Shown in pieces: positions 14,395 through 22,194 of a DNA stretch of 39,826 nucleotides. The DNA is from Bacteroidaceae bacterium (GTDB taxonomy: Bacteria > Bacteroidota > Bacteroidia > Bacteroidales > Bacteroidaceae). The translations under genes and the position numbers were made by a program. The stretch covers positions 1-39,826 of the forward strand of contig JAFVSR010000012.1 in NCBI GenBank assembly GCA_017503645.1, given 5' to 3'. Every line of letters starts with the position of its first letter. Within the stretch, counting starts at the first letter, position 1. A model generated the notes under the pieces. That model did not search any database. It saw only the letters and a list, made by a program, of their open reading frames with translations, and was not told the origin of the DNA.

Positions 14395-15858
14395 ATGAAA
14401 TTCATAGACAAGATACCTTTTCTTTTGATATTGTCGGTTATCATCGCTGCTTGCAGTGATGATACCGACTTTTCTTCCAATCCCTCGCATCGTCTTACAT
14501 TCTCGGGCGACACAATAGCTTTCGACACCCTGTTTACAGAAGTACCCTCGTCGCGCGGCGGTATGATGGTGTATAACAACAACGATAAAGCCTTGAGAAT
14601 AAGCAGTGTGGAGCTGTTGAGCGGTGGCGAGAGCGGTTTTCGTGTGCTTGTAGATGGGCAGTATGGCACATTTATGCAGGACATAGAACTGTGGAGCAAC
14701 GACAGCCTTTTCCTTTTTGCCGAGCTCACCCCGCCCAGAAACGGTGCTGCAAGCCCGTTGAAGGTAGAGGACAAATTGCGCTTCACTCTCGAAAGCGGTG
14801 TGCAACAGGATATAGTGCTGTTGGCCTATGGCCGCGATGTGTCGTTTATGCGCGCTGTTACCGTGAACCGCGATTCCGTGATAACAGCGGGTCACTATGT
14901 GGTTTACGACAGCCTTGTGGTAGCACCCGATGTCACCCTCACCGTGGAGCCCGGTGCCACTCTCTATTTCCACGACAAGGTTCCTATGGTGGTGCGGGGC
15001 AGCATATCGGCAGTGGGCACCAAGGAGAAGCCTGTGATATTCCGTGGCGACCGCACCGACAACATATTCAGCTACCTGCCCTATGACCGCTTGCCCGGGC
15101 AATGGGATGGCATAGTGCTGGCATCGACAAGCAACGGCAACAATTTTGAATATTGCGACATACACAGCGCCAATTACGGCATAAAGATGGAGGCCGGTGA
15201 CAGCACCGTGCAGCGCCTCACGATGAACGCTTCGCGCCTTGAAAATTTTTATGGCAATGCACTGGAACTTGTGCAGGCCCACGCCCGTGTCACAAACACA
15301 CTGCTGGCCAATGCCGGCGGCAATTGCGTGAAGATAGTGGGCGGCAAGGTGAATTTCATTCACTGCACCATAGCCAATTTCTTTGTGTACAAGGTGCGCG
15401 ATGTGGCACTCACACTGCATAACTCGTATGGAACCACGCCGGCGCCTCTCTATGGAGCCGATTTTGTGAATTGTGTAATCACGGGCAGCAAAAAAGATGA
15501 GCTTATGGGCTATCTGTCCAATCTTGGCGACACGGTGCCGCATTGCAAGAATTACCATTTTGAAAACACACTCATAAACACCGTGGTGGGCGACGATGAG
15601 AATTTTGTGAACATAACGATTGACGAGAGCGAAACATCGCCCTTTGCGGCAGAGCATTTCAGAACCATAGACCACGACATCTTCTTCTACGATTTTCACC
15701 TCACCGAGGGCTCAACGGCACGCTCTATAGGTGGTGACGTGTTGCACGACGATGAAAAACTGCGCTACGACAAAGATGGCGTTGTGCGTGAGAGTGGCTT
15801 TACCGATGCCGGTTGCTATCAATATGTGGCCACCGAGGAAAATGAACAAAATGAATAA
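14395..15858 (+). CDS. Beta-helix lipoprotein, function unknown
   Basis: The 487-aa protein has a lipoprotein signal (MKFIDKIPFLLILSVIIAAC, Cys20). The first domain (about residues 30-140) looks like a beta sandwich (FDTLFTEVPSSRGGMMVYNN). After it come right-handed parallel beta-helix turns from about residue 175 to 400 (VTLTVEPGATLYFHDKVPMV, GSISAVGTKEKPVIFRGDRT, NNFEYCDIHSANYGIKMEAG, FIHCTIANFF, FVNCVITGS). The C-terminus GGDVLHDDEKLRYDKDGVVR with TDAGCYQY is typical of Bacteroidales proteins of this type. It should sit on the outer membrane. No catalytic residues can be named. The next gene, at 15869, begins 10 bases after the stop, which points to co-transcription. Confidence 0.75.
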   Translation: MKFIDKIPFLLILSVIIAACSDDTDFSSNPSHRLTFSGDTIAFDTLFTEVPSSRGGMMVYNNNDKALRISSVELLSGGESGFRVLVDGQYGTFMQDIELWSNDSLFLFAELTPPRNGAASPLKVEDKLRFTLESGVQQDIVLLAYGRDVSFMRAVTVNRDSVITAGHYVVYDSLVVAPDVTLTVEPGATLYFHDKVPMVVRGSISAVGTKEKPVIFRGDRTDNIFSYLPYDRLPGQWDGIVLASTSNGNNFEYCDIHSANYGIKMEAGDSTVQRLTMNASRLENFYGNALELVQAHARVTNTLLANAGGNCVKIVGGKVNFIHCTIANFFVYKVRDVALTLHNSYGTTPAPLYGADFVNCVITGSKKDELMGYLSNLGDTVPHCKNYHFENTLINTVVGDDENFVNITIDESETSPFAAEHFRTIDHDIFFYDFHLTEGSTARSIGGDVLHDDEKLRYDKDGVVRESGFTDAGCYQYVATEENEQNE

Positions 15859-15868
15859 ACAGTAAATT

Positions 15869-16240
15869 ATGGGCCGAAAAAAGTTCTCGGAACGCGAGAT
15901 AAAGATAATACGCAAGTTGCTTGGCAGTAAAATGTCGGGCAACCGTTCGCAGCAGAAGATGGTGCGCCACACACTGCGCACGGTGTTCGAATTCAATATA
16001 TCCGATTTCAATATCCAGGGTAAAGCCTTTGGTCCTGCCGACCTTGACGAGTGTGTGCGCCGAGGACGCATACAGGTGCTCGACGAGGCTACCATTGAGG
16101 TTATGAAGGCGCGATATGCCGAAAAGAAACAGCGCGACGAGGCGCTGCGCCAGGCCGAGGCTATTGCCGATGGCGAGGTGGTTGATTGGCAGCAGGTGCT
16201 AAAGGAGTGGAATGAGTACTATGGTGTAAAGGAAGAATAA
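15869..16240 (+). CDS. Conserved hypothetical small basic protein
   Basis: The 123-aa soluble protein has a basic N-terminus with MGRKKFSEREIKIIRKLL and KMSGNRSQQKMVRHTLRTVF. A short core (FNISDFNIQGKAFGPADLDECV) follows, then a helical, acidic tail. The N-terminal third could bind nucleic acid, but no helix-turn-helix or other family is recognised. It is 10 bases downstream of the beta-helix lipoprotein gene and seems to share its transcript. There is no terminator hairpin directly after it; an intergenic repeat at 16281-16367 follows. Confidence 0.6.
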   Translation: MGRKKFSEREIKIIRKLLGSKMSGNRSQQKMVRHTLRTVFEFNISDFNIQGKAFGPADLDECVRRGRIQVLDEATIEVMKARYAEKKQRDEALRQAEAIADGEVVDWQQVLKEWNEYYGVKEE

Positions 16241-16280
16241 AAGAAGGTTGTTATATACGATATTACACCAAATACAAAAT

Positions 16281-16367
16281 TGTCATCCCGACATAGCGAA
16301 GCGACGAGGGAACTCAAAACATTGTGGATTAAGAGATTTCTCCTCCCGTGCGGTCGTCGAAATGACA
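16281..16367. repeat. Imperfect palindromic intergenic repeat, copy 2
   Basis: The element opens with TGTCATCCCGAC and closes with GTCGTCGAAATGACA, with GAGGGAACTC and AGAGATTTCTCCTCCCG inside. It lies between the convergent gene at 15869 and rlmH and resembles the copies at 7879 and 31063 in layout and ends. Confidence 0.6.
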
Positions 16368-16401
16368 GCCTTGTGTAAACCGCTATGTAAATACCTGAAA
16401 A

Positions 16402-16875
16402 TTATTCGTGATGATAGGGCAGATGGTTTATAATGGTATATGCGCGGTATAGCTGCTCAATGAATAGCAGGCGTATCATCTGGTGCGAGAATGTCATTTT
16501 CGACAACGACAGCTTTTCGTGTGCGGCATCATATACCTTTTGCGAAAAACCATAGGGGCCACCCACAACAAACAGCAGACGCTTGGTGGATATGTTCTGC
16601 TTGTGTTCTATCCACGCAGCGAATTCGGTGGAACGAAACTCCTTGCCGCCCTCGTCGAGCAGCACCACGCGGTCACCCGCCTGCGTAGCCTTCAATATAA
16701 GCTCGCCCTCCAGCTCCTTCTGTTGCGCTTCGCTCAGTTTGCGGGCGTTCTTCAGTTCAGGTATCACCTCCATATCGAATTGCGCAAAGTGGCTCACCCT
16801 TTGTGTGTAGTCTTTTATTCCGGCTATTATGTTGGAATCCACGGTGCGTCCCACCACAAGTAATGTTATCTTCAT
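16402..16875 (-). CDS. rlmH: 23S rRNA (pseudouridine1915-N3)-methyltransferase RlmH
   Basis: The start is the ATG at 16875 (MKITLLVVGRTVDSN), giving 157 aa, the usual size; the longer open frame upstream overlaps nadC and is not coding. RlmH is a SPOUT-class enzyme that methylates pseudouridine 1915 in helix 69 of 23S rRNA using S-adenosylmethionine. The knot signature LLFVVGGPYGFSQKVYDAAH binds the cofactor, LLDEGGKEFRSTEFAAWIE precedes it, and the C-terminus HQMIRLLFIEQLYRAYTIIN with PYHHE is diagnostic. A promoter facing left at 16898-16929 drives it, back to back with the nadC promoter. Confidence 0.95.
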   Translation of the reverse strand: MKITLLVVGRTVDSNIIAGIKDYTQRVSHFAQFDMEVIPELKNARKLSEAQQKELEGELILKATQAGDRVVLLDEGGKEFRSTEFAAWIEHKQNISTKRLLFVVGGPYGFSQKVYDAAHEKLSLSKMTFSHQMIRLLFIEQLYRAYTIINHLPYHHE

Positions 16876-16897
16876 AGGGTTCTTCTTTTTACTGCAG

Positions 16898-16929
16898 CGA
16901 AGATACTCTTTTTTGGCGTATATTTCCAA
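16898..16929 (-). promoter_or_regulatory. rlmH promoter
   Basis: On the minus strand, TTG (16929-16927) and TATCTTCG (16905-16898) are 21 bases apart, about 22 bases before the rlmH start. Confidence 0.6.
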
Positions 16930-16967
16930 TTTTATTCTCCATTGCTTGCAAAACAATAGGGCTCTTT

Positions 16968-16999
16968 TTTGCACTAATTGCGGGAATTGCCTATCTTCG
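16968..16999 (+). promoter_or_regulatory. nadC promoter
   Basis: TTTG (16968-16971) and TATCTTCG (16992-16999) are 20 bases apart, and nadC starts 18 bases further on. This is a textbook Bacteroidota promoter, divergent from that of rlmH. Confidence 0.65.
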
Positions 17000-17017
17000 C
17001 AGAAAATATCATATACT

Positions 17018-17869
17018 ATGAATATCAAAGACGAACTTATCGACAGACTTATCGATCTTTCTTTTGCCGAGGATATCGGCGATGGTGACCACACTACATT
17101 GTCCTCAATTCCCGCCGATGCAATGGGCAAGAATATGCTGCTCATAAAGGAGGACGGCGTGCTTGCCGGTGTGGAGATGGCAAAACGTATTTTTGCCCGT
17201 TTCGACAAGGATTTGCAGGTTGAAGTACTTATTGAGGATGGTGCCGAGGTGAAGAAGGGCGACATTGCAATGTATGTGACAGGCAGCGTGCGCTCGCTGT
17301 TGCAGACCGAGCGCCTTATGCTCAACGTTATGCAGCGTATGAGCGGTATTGCCACTATGACACGCAAGTATGTACGTCGCCTCGAGGGTACCAATACCCG
17401 TGTGCTCGATACCCGCAAGACCACTCCCGGTATGCGCATTATGGAGAAGGAGGCAGTGCGCATTGGTGGCGGCGTGAATCACCGCATCGGCCTGTTCGAT
17501 ATGATACTGCTCAAGGACAATCACGTGGATTTTGCAGGCGGCATCACAGCAGCCATTACCCGTGCACAGGAGTATTGCAAGGCCAATGGCAAGGATTTGA
17601 AGATTGAAATAGAGGTGCGCAACTTCGATGAGTTACAGGAGGTACTCGACCTGGGTGGCGTGCAGCGCATTATGTTCGACAACTTCGATACTGAAAAGAC
17701 ACGTAAGGCAGTGGAGATGGTTGCCGGCCGCTTTGAAACAGAGTCGTCGGGCGGTATCACCTTCGATACTCTGCGCGACTATGCTCTCTGCGGTGTCGAT
17801 TATATCTCGGTGGGTGCTCTCACGCACTCCGTGATGGGGCTCGATATGAGCTTCAAGGCTGTAAAATAG
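17018..17869 (+). CDS. nadC: Nicotinate-nucleotide pyrophosphorylase (quinolinate phosphoribosyltransferase)
   Basis: ATG 17018 (MNIKDELIDRLIDLSFAEDI) gives 283 aa, the normal length; the open frame upstream of it crosses the promoter. The enzyme converts quinolinate and phosphoribosyl pyrophosphate to nicotinate mononucleotide in de novo NAD synthesis. Seen here are EDIGDGDHTT at the start, ERLMLNVMQRMSGIATMTRK, the substrate-binding DTRKTTPGMR and EKEAVRIGGGVNHR, LKDNH, and EIEVRNFDELQEVL with a later MFDNF, all typical of NadC. nadA and nadB are not in the window. The histidine kinase gene follows after 130 bases. Confidence 0.95.
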   Translation: MNIKDELIDRLIDLSFAEDIGDGDHTTLSSIPADAMGKNMLLIKEDGVLAGVEMAKRIFARFDKDLQVEVLIEDGAEVKKGDIAMYVTGSVRSLLQTERLMLNVMQRMSGIATMTRKYVRRLEGTNTRVLDTRKTTPGMRIMEKEAVRIGGGVNHRIGLFDMILLKDNHVDFAGGITAAITRAQEYCKANGKDLKIEIEVRNFDELQEVLDLGGVQRIMFDNFDTEKTRKAVEMVAGRFETESSGGITFDTLRDYALCGVDYISVGALTHSVMGLDMSFKAVK

Positions 17870-17999
17870 TATTGGTTCATAGGTGCTTTTCGGCAGTTTG
17901 TCGATTTTTGCGAAAAAGAGGCTCTCTTTAGGGCAAAAGTTCGTAAATTGCAATGCAATATTGCCGCTCCCTTTGAACAGGACTATATATAGACGAAGA

Positions 18000-19235
18000 A
18001 TGTACAAGAGCAGGGTAGCCATAGAATATATAATATATTTACTCTTTTGGGGGGCTCTCTTTCTGTCTCCCTTTTGGGGCTTTATCCTGGCCGGTTCCGC
18101 TTCGCAGGTGGAGTGGAGCAATGTTTATAGGTTCTGGATATACCTGCTGCCGGCGCTCATACTCTTTTATGTAAACAATAATCTATTGATGCCTTTCCTT
18201 CTTATGAACAAAAAGAGGGAAAGGCATTATTTGCTATATCTCATTTGTATAATAGCATTGGTCTATTTTGGCTCGCTCATCGTTACATCCACACGCGATG
18301 TGGGTAACGTGCCCTCTCACAAGCGTACCGCTCGTATGATGCACCGCCCTGGCGGCCGTATGCCGCACCGCGAGGCCCCTCGTATGCAGGTATATGCCAC
18401 ATACATCGAGGCGCAGCAGACGATACACTCCTTTTTTGTGGAGAACGATGCTTATAGCGTAAAACTCTCACCCCCGTCGCGGGACAAGAATATGCCTTAC
18501 GCATTCTTGCACCCCGATAATGTGCAGATTCTGCTCATTGTGTTTGTGCTGGCGTTCAATATATGTGTGCGCCTCTTTTTCCTAACCCTGCGCAGCGATG
18601 AACATCTGCGTGAGGTTGAAAAGGAGAAGCTGCGCACCGAACTCGACTATTTGAAATATCAGATTAACCCGCATTTCTTTATGAACACGTTGAACAACAT
18701 TCACGCGCTCATAGACATTGACTCCGTGAAGGCGCAAGAGGCTGTCATCGGTCTGTCAAAAATGATGCGCCACGTGTTGTACGATGCTCATTCGGCATTT
18801 GTTCCTCTGGAAAAAGAGATAGAGTTCCTCAACAGCTATACGGAGCTTATGCGGTTGCGCTACACTGCGGCACTGAAGGTAACCACCTCGTTCCCGCCCG
18901 ATGTGGAGGGCTGCTTTGTGCCGTCGCTGCTTTTTGTGTCGTTCCTCGAAAATGCCTTCAAGCATGGTGTGGCGTATAACAAGGAGTCGTCAATCTCGGT
19001 GAGCATAGTAATTGATGATAATAAAATATGCTTCAACTGTTTTAACAGTTGCGTCGGGAGCGACGCTGCCAAGAGTGACACACAATCGAACGGCGGTATA
19101 GGTATAGACAATGTGCGCAAACGCCTCTCGCTCATATATGGCGAGGTGTATTCGCTCGAAATAGAGAAGAAAAAGAGTAGTTTTAATGTGATATTAAAAA
19201 TTCCTATGCATTATGATAAAGTGTATAATAGTTGA
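18000..19235 (+). CDS. LytS/YehU-type sensor histidine kinase
   Basis: ATG 18000 (MYKSRVAIEYII) is chosen because a membrane helix begins directly after it; the upstream frame looks non-coding. The 411-aa protein has about four membrane helices (roughly residues 8-35, 42-62, 75-98 and 175-200), with a basic, probably extracytoplasmic segment between the third and fourth. Next comes a His_kinase (PF06580) domain with YLKYQINPHFFMNTLNNIHA, phospho-accepting His near residue 224, then an ATPase domain with ENAFKHGV near 317 and GGIGIDNVRKRL near 365. The 3' end overlaps the response regulator gene by 23 bases, so they form a coupled two-component pair. The signal it senses is not evident. Confidence 0.88.
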   Translation: MYKSRVAIEYIIYLLFWGALFLSPFWGFILAGSASQVEWSNVYRFWIYLLPALILFYVNNNLLMPFLLMNKKRERHYLLYLICIIALVYFGSLIVTSTRDVGNVPSHKRTARMMHRPGGRMPHREAPRMQVYATYIEAQQTIHSFFVENDAYSVKLSPPSRDKNMPYAFLHPDNVQILLIVFVLAFNICVRLFFLTLRSDEHLREVEKEKLRTELDYLKYQINPHFFMNTLNNIHALIDIDSVKAQEAVIGLSKMMRHVLYDAHSAFVPLEKEIEFLNSYTELMRLRYTAALKVTTSFPPDVEGCFVPSLLFVSFLENAFKHGVAYNKESSISVSIVIDDNKICFNCFNSCVGSDAAKSDTQSNGGIGIDNVRKRLSLIYGEVYSLEIEKKKSSFNVILKIPMHYDKVYNS

Positions 19236-19953
19236 CGATGAGCCTCTTGCCCTGGTGCAGTTGCAGAAATATGTGGATAGAGTGCCGTTCTTGCACTGCG
19301 TAAAGGCTTGCGGCAGTGCTGCCGAGGCTATTGAGGTACTGTCGGCCGAGGAGGTTGATGCTATGTTCGTGGATATAAATATGCCCGATGTGAATGGTTT
19401 GCAGCTTGTGCGCTCGTTGCATAAAAGCCCTATGGTGGTGTTCACCACGGCATATTCGGAATATGCGATAGAGGGATTCAAACTCGATGCAATAGACTAC
19501 CTGCTCAAGCCATTCTCGTTTGAACAGTTCTTGAAGGCGGCCAACAAGGTGAACGAAATATATACCTTGCGCCACAAGGCATCGCAGGGCTACAGCGAGG
19601 ATGGCTCCTTGTGCGACGACTGCCTCTTTGTGAAGTCGGATTATAGGATGTTGCGTATCCCCGTTTCTCAAATCAAGTACATTGAGAGTATGAGCGAATA
19701 TGTGCGCATTTTTGTCGAAGGACACAACAAGCCCATAGTGTCGCTTATGAGTATGAAGAAGATAGAGGATTTTCTCCCGTCGCAGCTGTTTATGCGTGTT
19801 CATCGCTCCTATCTTGTAAACCTAAACAAGATAATAGAGGTATCGCGTATGCGCATAGTGTATGACGGCGATGTATATGTGCCCATAGGCGATATGTACA
19901 AGGATAAGTTTTTTGAGTATGTCGAAAAACATTTTGTAGGTAAAAATAGTTGA
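19213..19953 (+). CDS. LytTR-family response regulator
   Basis: The 246-aa regulator has a receiver domain with the acidic pair in IIVDDEP, phosphoacceptor Asp near residue 54 in MFVDINMPD, a Thr/Ala switch in VFTTAYSEYA, and Lys in YLLKPFS. A LytTR DNA-binding domain follows at about 135-240 (FVKSDYRMLRIPVSQIKYIE, FMRVHRSYLVNLNKI). LytTR proteins bind direct repeats upstream of target genes. The start overlaps the kinase gene by 23 bases, which implies translational coupling. A short hairpin at 19962-19978 follows the stop. Confidence 0.9.
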   Translation: MIKCIIVDDEPLALVQLQKYVDRVPFLHCVKACGSAAEAIEVLSAEEVDAMFVDINMPDVNGLQLVRSLHKSPMVVFTTAYSEYAIEGFKLDAIDYLLKPFSFEQFLKAANKVNEIYTLRHKASQGYSEDGSLCDDCLFVKSDYRMLRIPVSQIKYIESMSEYVRIFVEGHNKPIVSLMSMKKIEDFLPSQLFMRVHRSYLVNLNKIIEVSRMRIVYDGDVYVPIGDMYKDKFFEYVEKHFVGKNS

Positions 19954-19961
19954 TAGCTTAT

Positions 19962-19978
19962 GAGGCTGTGGCAGCCTC
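19962..19978 (+). terminator. Short hairpin after the two-component pair
   Basis: GAGGCTG and CAGCCTC form a 7-bp stem with a 3-base loop, 8 bases after the regulator stop codon. There is no T-tract, so it may be a weak terminator or attenuator before the guanine deaminase gene. Confidence 0.35.
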
Positions 19979-20013
19979 CGCAATTACCGAACAACTAAAA
20001 AGAAATTACAATT

Positions 20014-20481
20014 ATGAAGAATGAAGAGCTTATGCGTCTGGCCATCGATATTGCCGTGGATAATGTGAAGAATGGTGGCGGCCCGTTTGGCGCGGTAATA
20101 GCACGCGACGGGCAGGTGGTGGCTACGGGAGTGAACAGGGTGACTGCCAACAACGATCCCACTGCCCACGCCGAGGTAAACGCAATACGCACAGCCTGCA
20201 CCAAACTTGGTACGTTCGATTTGAGCGGCTGTGTTCTCTACACATCCTGCGAGCCTTGCCCTATGTGCCTTGGTGCCATATATTGGGCACACATAGATAA
20301 AATATATTATGGTGCCAACCAGCACGATGCTGCAGCCGTCAATTTCGACGACTCTTTCATATATCGTGAATTGGAACTGCCAATGAACAAACGTAAGAAA
20401 CCGATAGAGAACCTGTTGCACGACGAGGCGCTTGCCCCCTTCAAGCAGTGGCAGGCAAAAGAGGATAAAGTGGTGTACTGA
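20014..20481 (+). CDS. guaD: Guanine deaminase (cytidine/deoxycytidylate deaminase fold)
   Basis: The 155-aa zinc enzyme converts guanine to xanthine in purine salvage. It has the zinc site His52-Ala-Glu54 (PTAHAEVNAIR) and Cys82-Pro-Met-Cys85 (SCEPCPMCLGAIYWA). It also has the downstream pattern AAVNFDDSFIYRELELP, which matches the GuaD branch (DAAEAGFDDSFIYKE in the Bacillus enzyme as I recall it) rather than tRNA adenosine deaminase TadA. The length fits GuaD. It ends inside a perfect palindrome (20481-20536) shared with the convergent DUF454 gene. Confidence 0.88.
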   Translation: MKNEELMRLAIDIAVDNVKNGGGPFGAVIARDGQVVATGVNRVTANNDPTAHAEVNAIRTACTKLGTFDLSGCVLYTSCEPCPMCLGAIYWAHIDKIYYGANQHDAAAVNFDDSFIYRELELPMNKRKKPIENLLHDEALAPFKQWQAKEDKVVY

Positions 20482-20536
20482 TACATTAAAATAGAAGAAC
20501 CGTTTCAATTGAAACGGTTCTTCTATTTTAATGTAT
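20481..20536. terminator. Perfect 56-base palindrome between convergent genes
   Basis: Arms 20481-20508 and 20509-20536 are exact reverse complements over 28 bases with no loop. The arms overlap the last base of the guaD stop and contain the TAG stop of the convergent DUF454 gene (20523-20525). It should act as a bidirectional terminator. Confidence 0.8.
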
Positions 20537-20882
20537 TATAATGTAGTATATGAATAGTTATTCCCGTGGCAAGCAGCAGAAAAAGCGCCTGCAGCCACCA
20601 TTCCCGCGCAATGCCAAAGGCGCAGTAGAGCAGGGTGGCCCACACAAGTGAAACCGACACTATTTTCACGCGCAGCGGTATGGCCTTGTTCTCTCTGAAA
20701 TTGCGTATATATGTGCCAAGCCGCGGGTGGTTCATAAGCCACTCATAAAGCCTTGGCGAGCTGCGAAAATAGAGCGCAGCCGTCAATAGCAGAAAGGGGG
20801 TGGTGGGTAGCATAGGTACAAAAATACCCACGATGCCAAGCGCAAGCGACACGCTGCCCAAAAACGTCAGAATATATCTCAT
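20523..20882 (-). CDS. DUF454 (YbaN family) inner membrane protein
   Basis: The 119-aa protein has three hydrophobic segments: residues 3-36 (ILTFLGSVSLALGIVGIFVP with MLPTTPFLLLTAALYF), about 73-92, and 95-112. LGIVGIFVPMLPTTPFLLL and the following SSPRLYEWLMNHPRLG are the signature of DUF454/YbaN proteins, whose function is unknown. Its length is normal. The gene overlaps the shared terminator with guaD at its 3' end. TAATTTCG at 20924-20917 on the minus strand may be its -7 element. Confidence 0.85.
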   Translation of the reverse strand: MRYILTFLGSVSLALGIVGIFVPMLPTTPFLLLTAALYFRSSPRLYEWLMNHPRLGTYIRNFRENKAIPLRVKIVSVSLVWATLLYCAFGIAREWWLQALFLLLATGITIHILHYNTLK

Positions 20883-21053
20883 ACGGTTGTTCTTTTATTA
20901 TCTCTTAAATAGGTTGCGAAATTACTAAATATATCCATATAAACAGCTAAAACGCTATTTTAGAACTAAAAAAATCCACTTTTTTTTTATTTGTTCAAAA
21001 AAAGTTGTACATTGCAAAAGAAAATAAATATTAACCATAAATACTATACTCGT

Positions 21054-21542
21054 ATGAAACGAACGATGCTACTTTTTGCAGCCCTTTTAGTGTGTGGTGT
21101 TGCTTTTGTGAATGCACAGCAGGTAGTTGACAAGAACCTTTGCGGCTTGTGGCAATATGTGGAAGAGCGTGAAGCACCCGATGGCTCGGTGCAGTATGTG
21201 GGCAAGCCCATCTTCAAGAGTATAAACCAGGATAACTCCTATTTTGCAATGGCTTGCGTGACAATAGATGTTGCAGGCACCGAAAAGGAGAAACCATATA
21301 CCGTAACTGAAACTTATGTAACACAGCGTGGTGAAATTGAGGTTAAGGCTATTGGTAATTATTTGGAGTACATTGCCGACCATTATACCAACCCCGGCCT
21401 CACAAATACCATCACAAGTTTGAGGTATGAGTTCAAGGATAAGGAAAAGACCATTATGTACATAGAGTACCTCACTGCCAATAACAACGACACTTGGTTT
21501 GGCGAGATTTGGCGCAAGGTGCAGCCTTTCGGAAATAAGTAA
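21054..21542 (+). CDS. DUF4488-like secreted protein
   Basis: ATG 21054 opens a signal peptide (MKRTMLLFAALLVCGVAFVN, cut probably after NAQQ-proximal Ala); the upstream frame is not coding. The mature part of about 140 aa has NLCGLWQYVEEREAPDGSVQ, YVGKPIFKSINQDNSYFAMA and ITSLRYEFKDKEKTIMYIEY. This lipocalin-like, beta-rich pattern is familiar from the Bacteroidales DUF4488 family, of unknown function. The gene is monocistronic and ends at a good terminator, 21556-21596. The exact family name is from memory. Confidence 0.7.
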   Translation: MKRTMLLFAALLVCGVAFVNAQQVVDKNLCGLWQYVEEREAPDGSVQYVGKPIFKSINQDNSYFAMACVTIDVAGTEKEKPYTVTETYVTQRGEIEVKAIGNYLEYIADHYTNPGLTNTITSLRYEFKDKEKTIMYIEYLTANNNDTWFGEIWRKVQPFGNK

Positions 21543-21555
21543 ATAACAGAATATT

Positions 21556-21596
21556 AAGAATAAAGCCCCGATGCATTGCTTCGGGGCTTTATTCTT
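21556..21596. terminator. Terminator between the DUF4488-like gene and the LuxR-type gene
   Basis: Arms 21556-21571 (AAGAATAAAGCCCCGA) and 21581-21596 pair perfectly over 16 bases around a 9-base loop. It lies between two convergent genes and can serve both. Confidence 0.8.
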
Positions 21597-21600
21597 ATAG

Positions 21601-22194
21601 TTAATTGAAATCGGTCATATCCACCAGTTTGTTCATTATGGCATAGACCGTGAGGCCCGGGATACTGTTGATGCCGAGCTTTTGCGATATGTTGCGGCGG
21701 TGCGAAATTACCGTGTATATGGATATGTTGAACTCGTCGGCTATCTCCTTGTTGGTTCTGCCTTTTGCCACGGCTGTGAGTATGTCGCGCTCGCGTGTAG
21801 ATAGTTCGTTTATGTCGCTTTTGGGTGTTTGCGTAGCCTCTTCCACAGCGCTCTTCAGCTTTTGCGCAATGCGTTGCGCGCTGTCGTATATGCCAATGCA
21901 GCCGTTGTACTGGCGCAGCACGCTCTCTTCGTAGCTCTCCTGCGTGAGGGCCACTATGGTTACATTCTCCTTTCCAAAGTAAGAGCGTATGTTGAAGCGC
22001 TCGTTGTAATCTACCACCGCGGGGTTTATTATTATAATATCTATGTCGCTGTTCTGCGCGTTGTAGTAGCCCGGGTTGGTGAGTGTCTGCACAATCGTGA
22101 ACTCGGGGTGGCGGGCAATAATCGCCTGCATACCTGCCGATACAATTTCCGATGGTTCTATAAGCAGAATTCTATATTTATTTGTCTTCTCCAT
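21601..22194 (-). CDS. LuxR-type regulator with degenerate receiver domain
   Basis: The 197-aa protein looks like a NarL/FixJ-type response regulator. The receiver-like part (residues 8-120) has RILLIEPSEIVSAGMQAIIA, but the phosphoacceptor place reads IDIIIINPAVVD, with Asn57 where Asp is expected, and the first acidic pair is replaced by EP. It is therefore probably not phosphorylated. The C-terminal helix-turn-helix (about 130-192) is intact: LSTRERDILTAVAKGRTNKE then IADEFNISIYTVISHRRNIS. It overlaps the hemerythrin gene by 17 bases and is last in the feoAB operon, so it may respond to iron, oxygen or nitric oxide through another mechanism. Confidence 0.82.
   Translation of the reverse strand: MEKTNKYRILLIEPSEIVSAGMQAIIARHPEFTIVQTLTNPGYYNAQNSDIDIIIINPAVVDYNERFNIRSYFGKENVTIVALTQESYEESVLRQYNGCIGIYDSAQRIAQKLKSAVEEATQTPKSDINELSTRERDILTAVAKGRTNKEIADEFNISIYTVISHRRNISQKLGINSIPGLTVYAIMNKLVDMTDFN

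Noticed and set aside
14389-15699. Long leftward open frame (436 codons) opposite the beta-helix lipoprotein gene
   Set aside because: The rightward frame has a lipoprotein signal and beta-helix repeats. The antisense product is rich in His, Cys and Tyr and has no domain.
16876-17463. N-terminal extension of rlmH over nadC
   Set aside because: RlmH is normally about 157 aa, and the extension is antisense to nadC and crosses both promoters.
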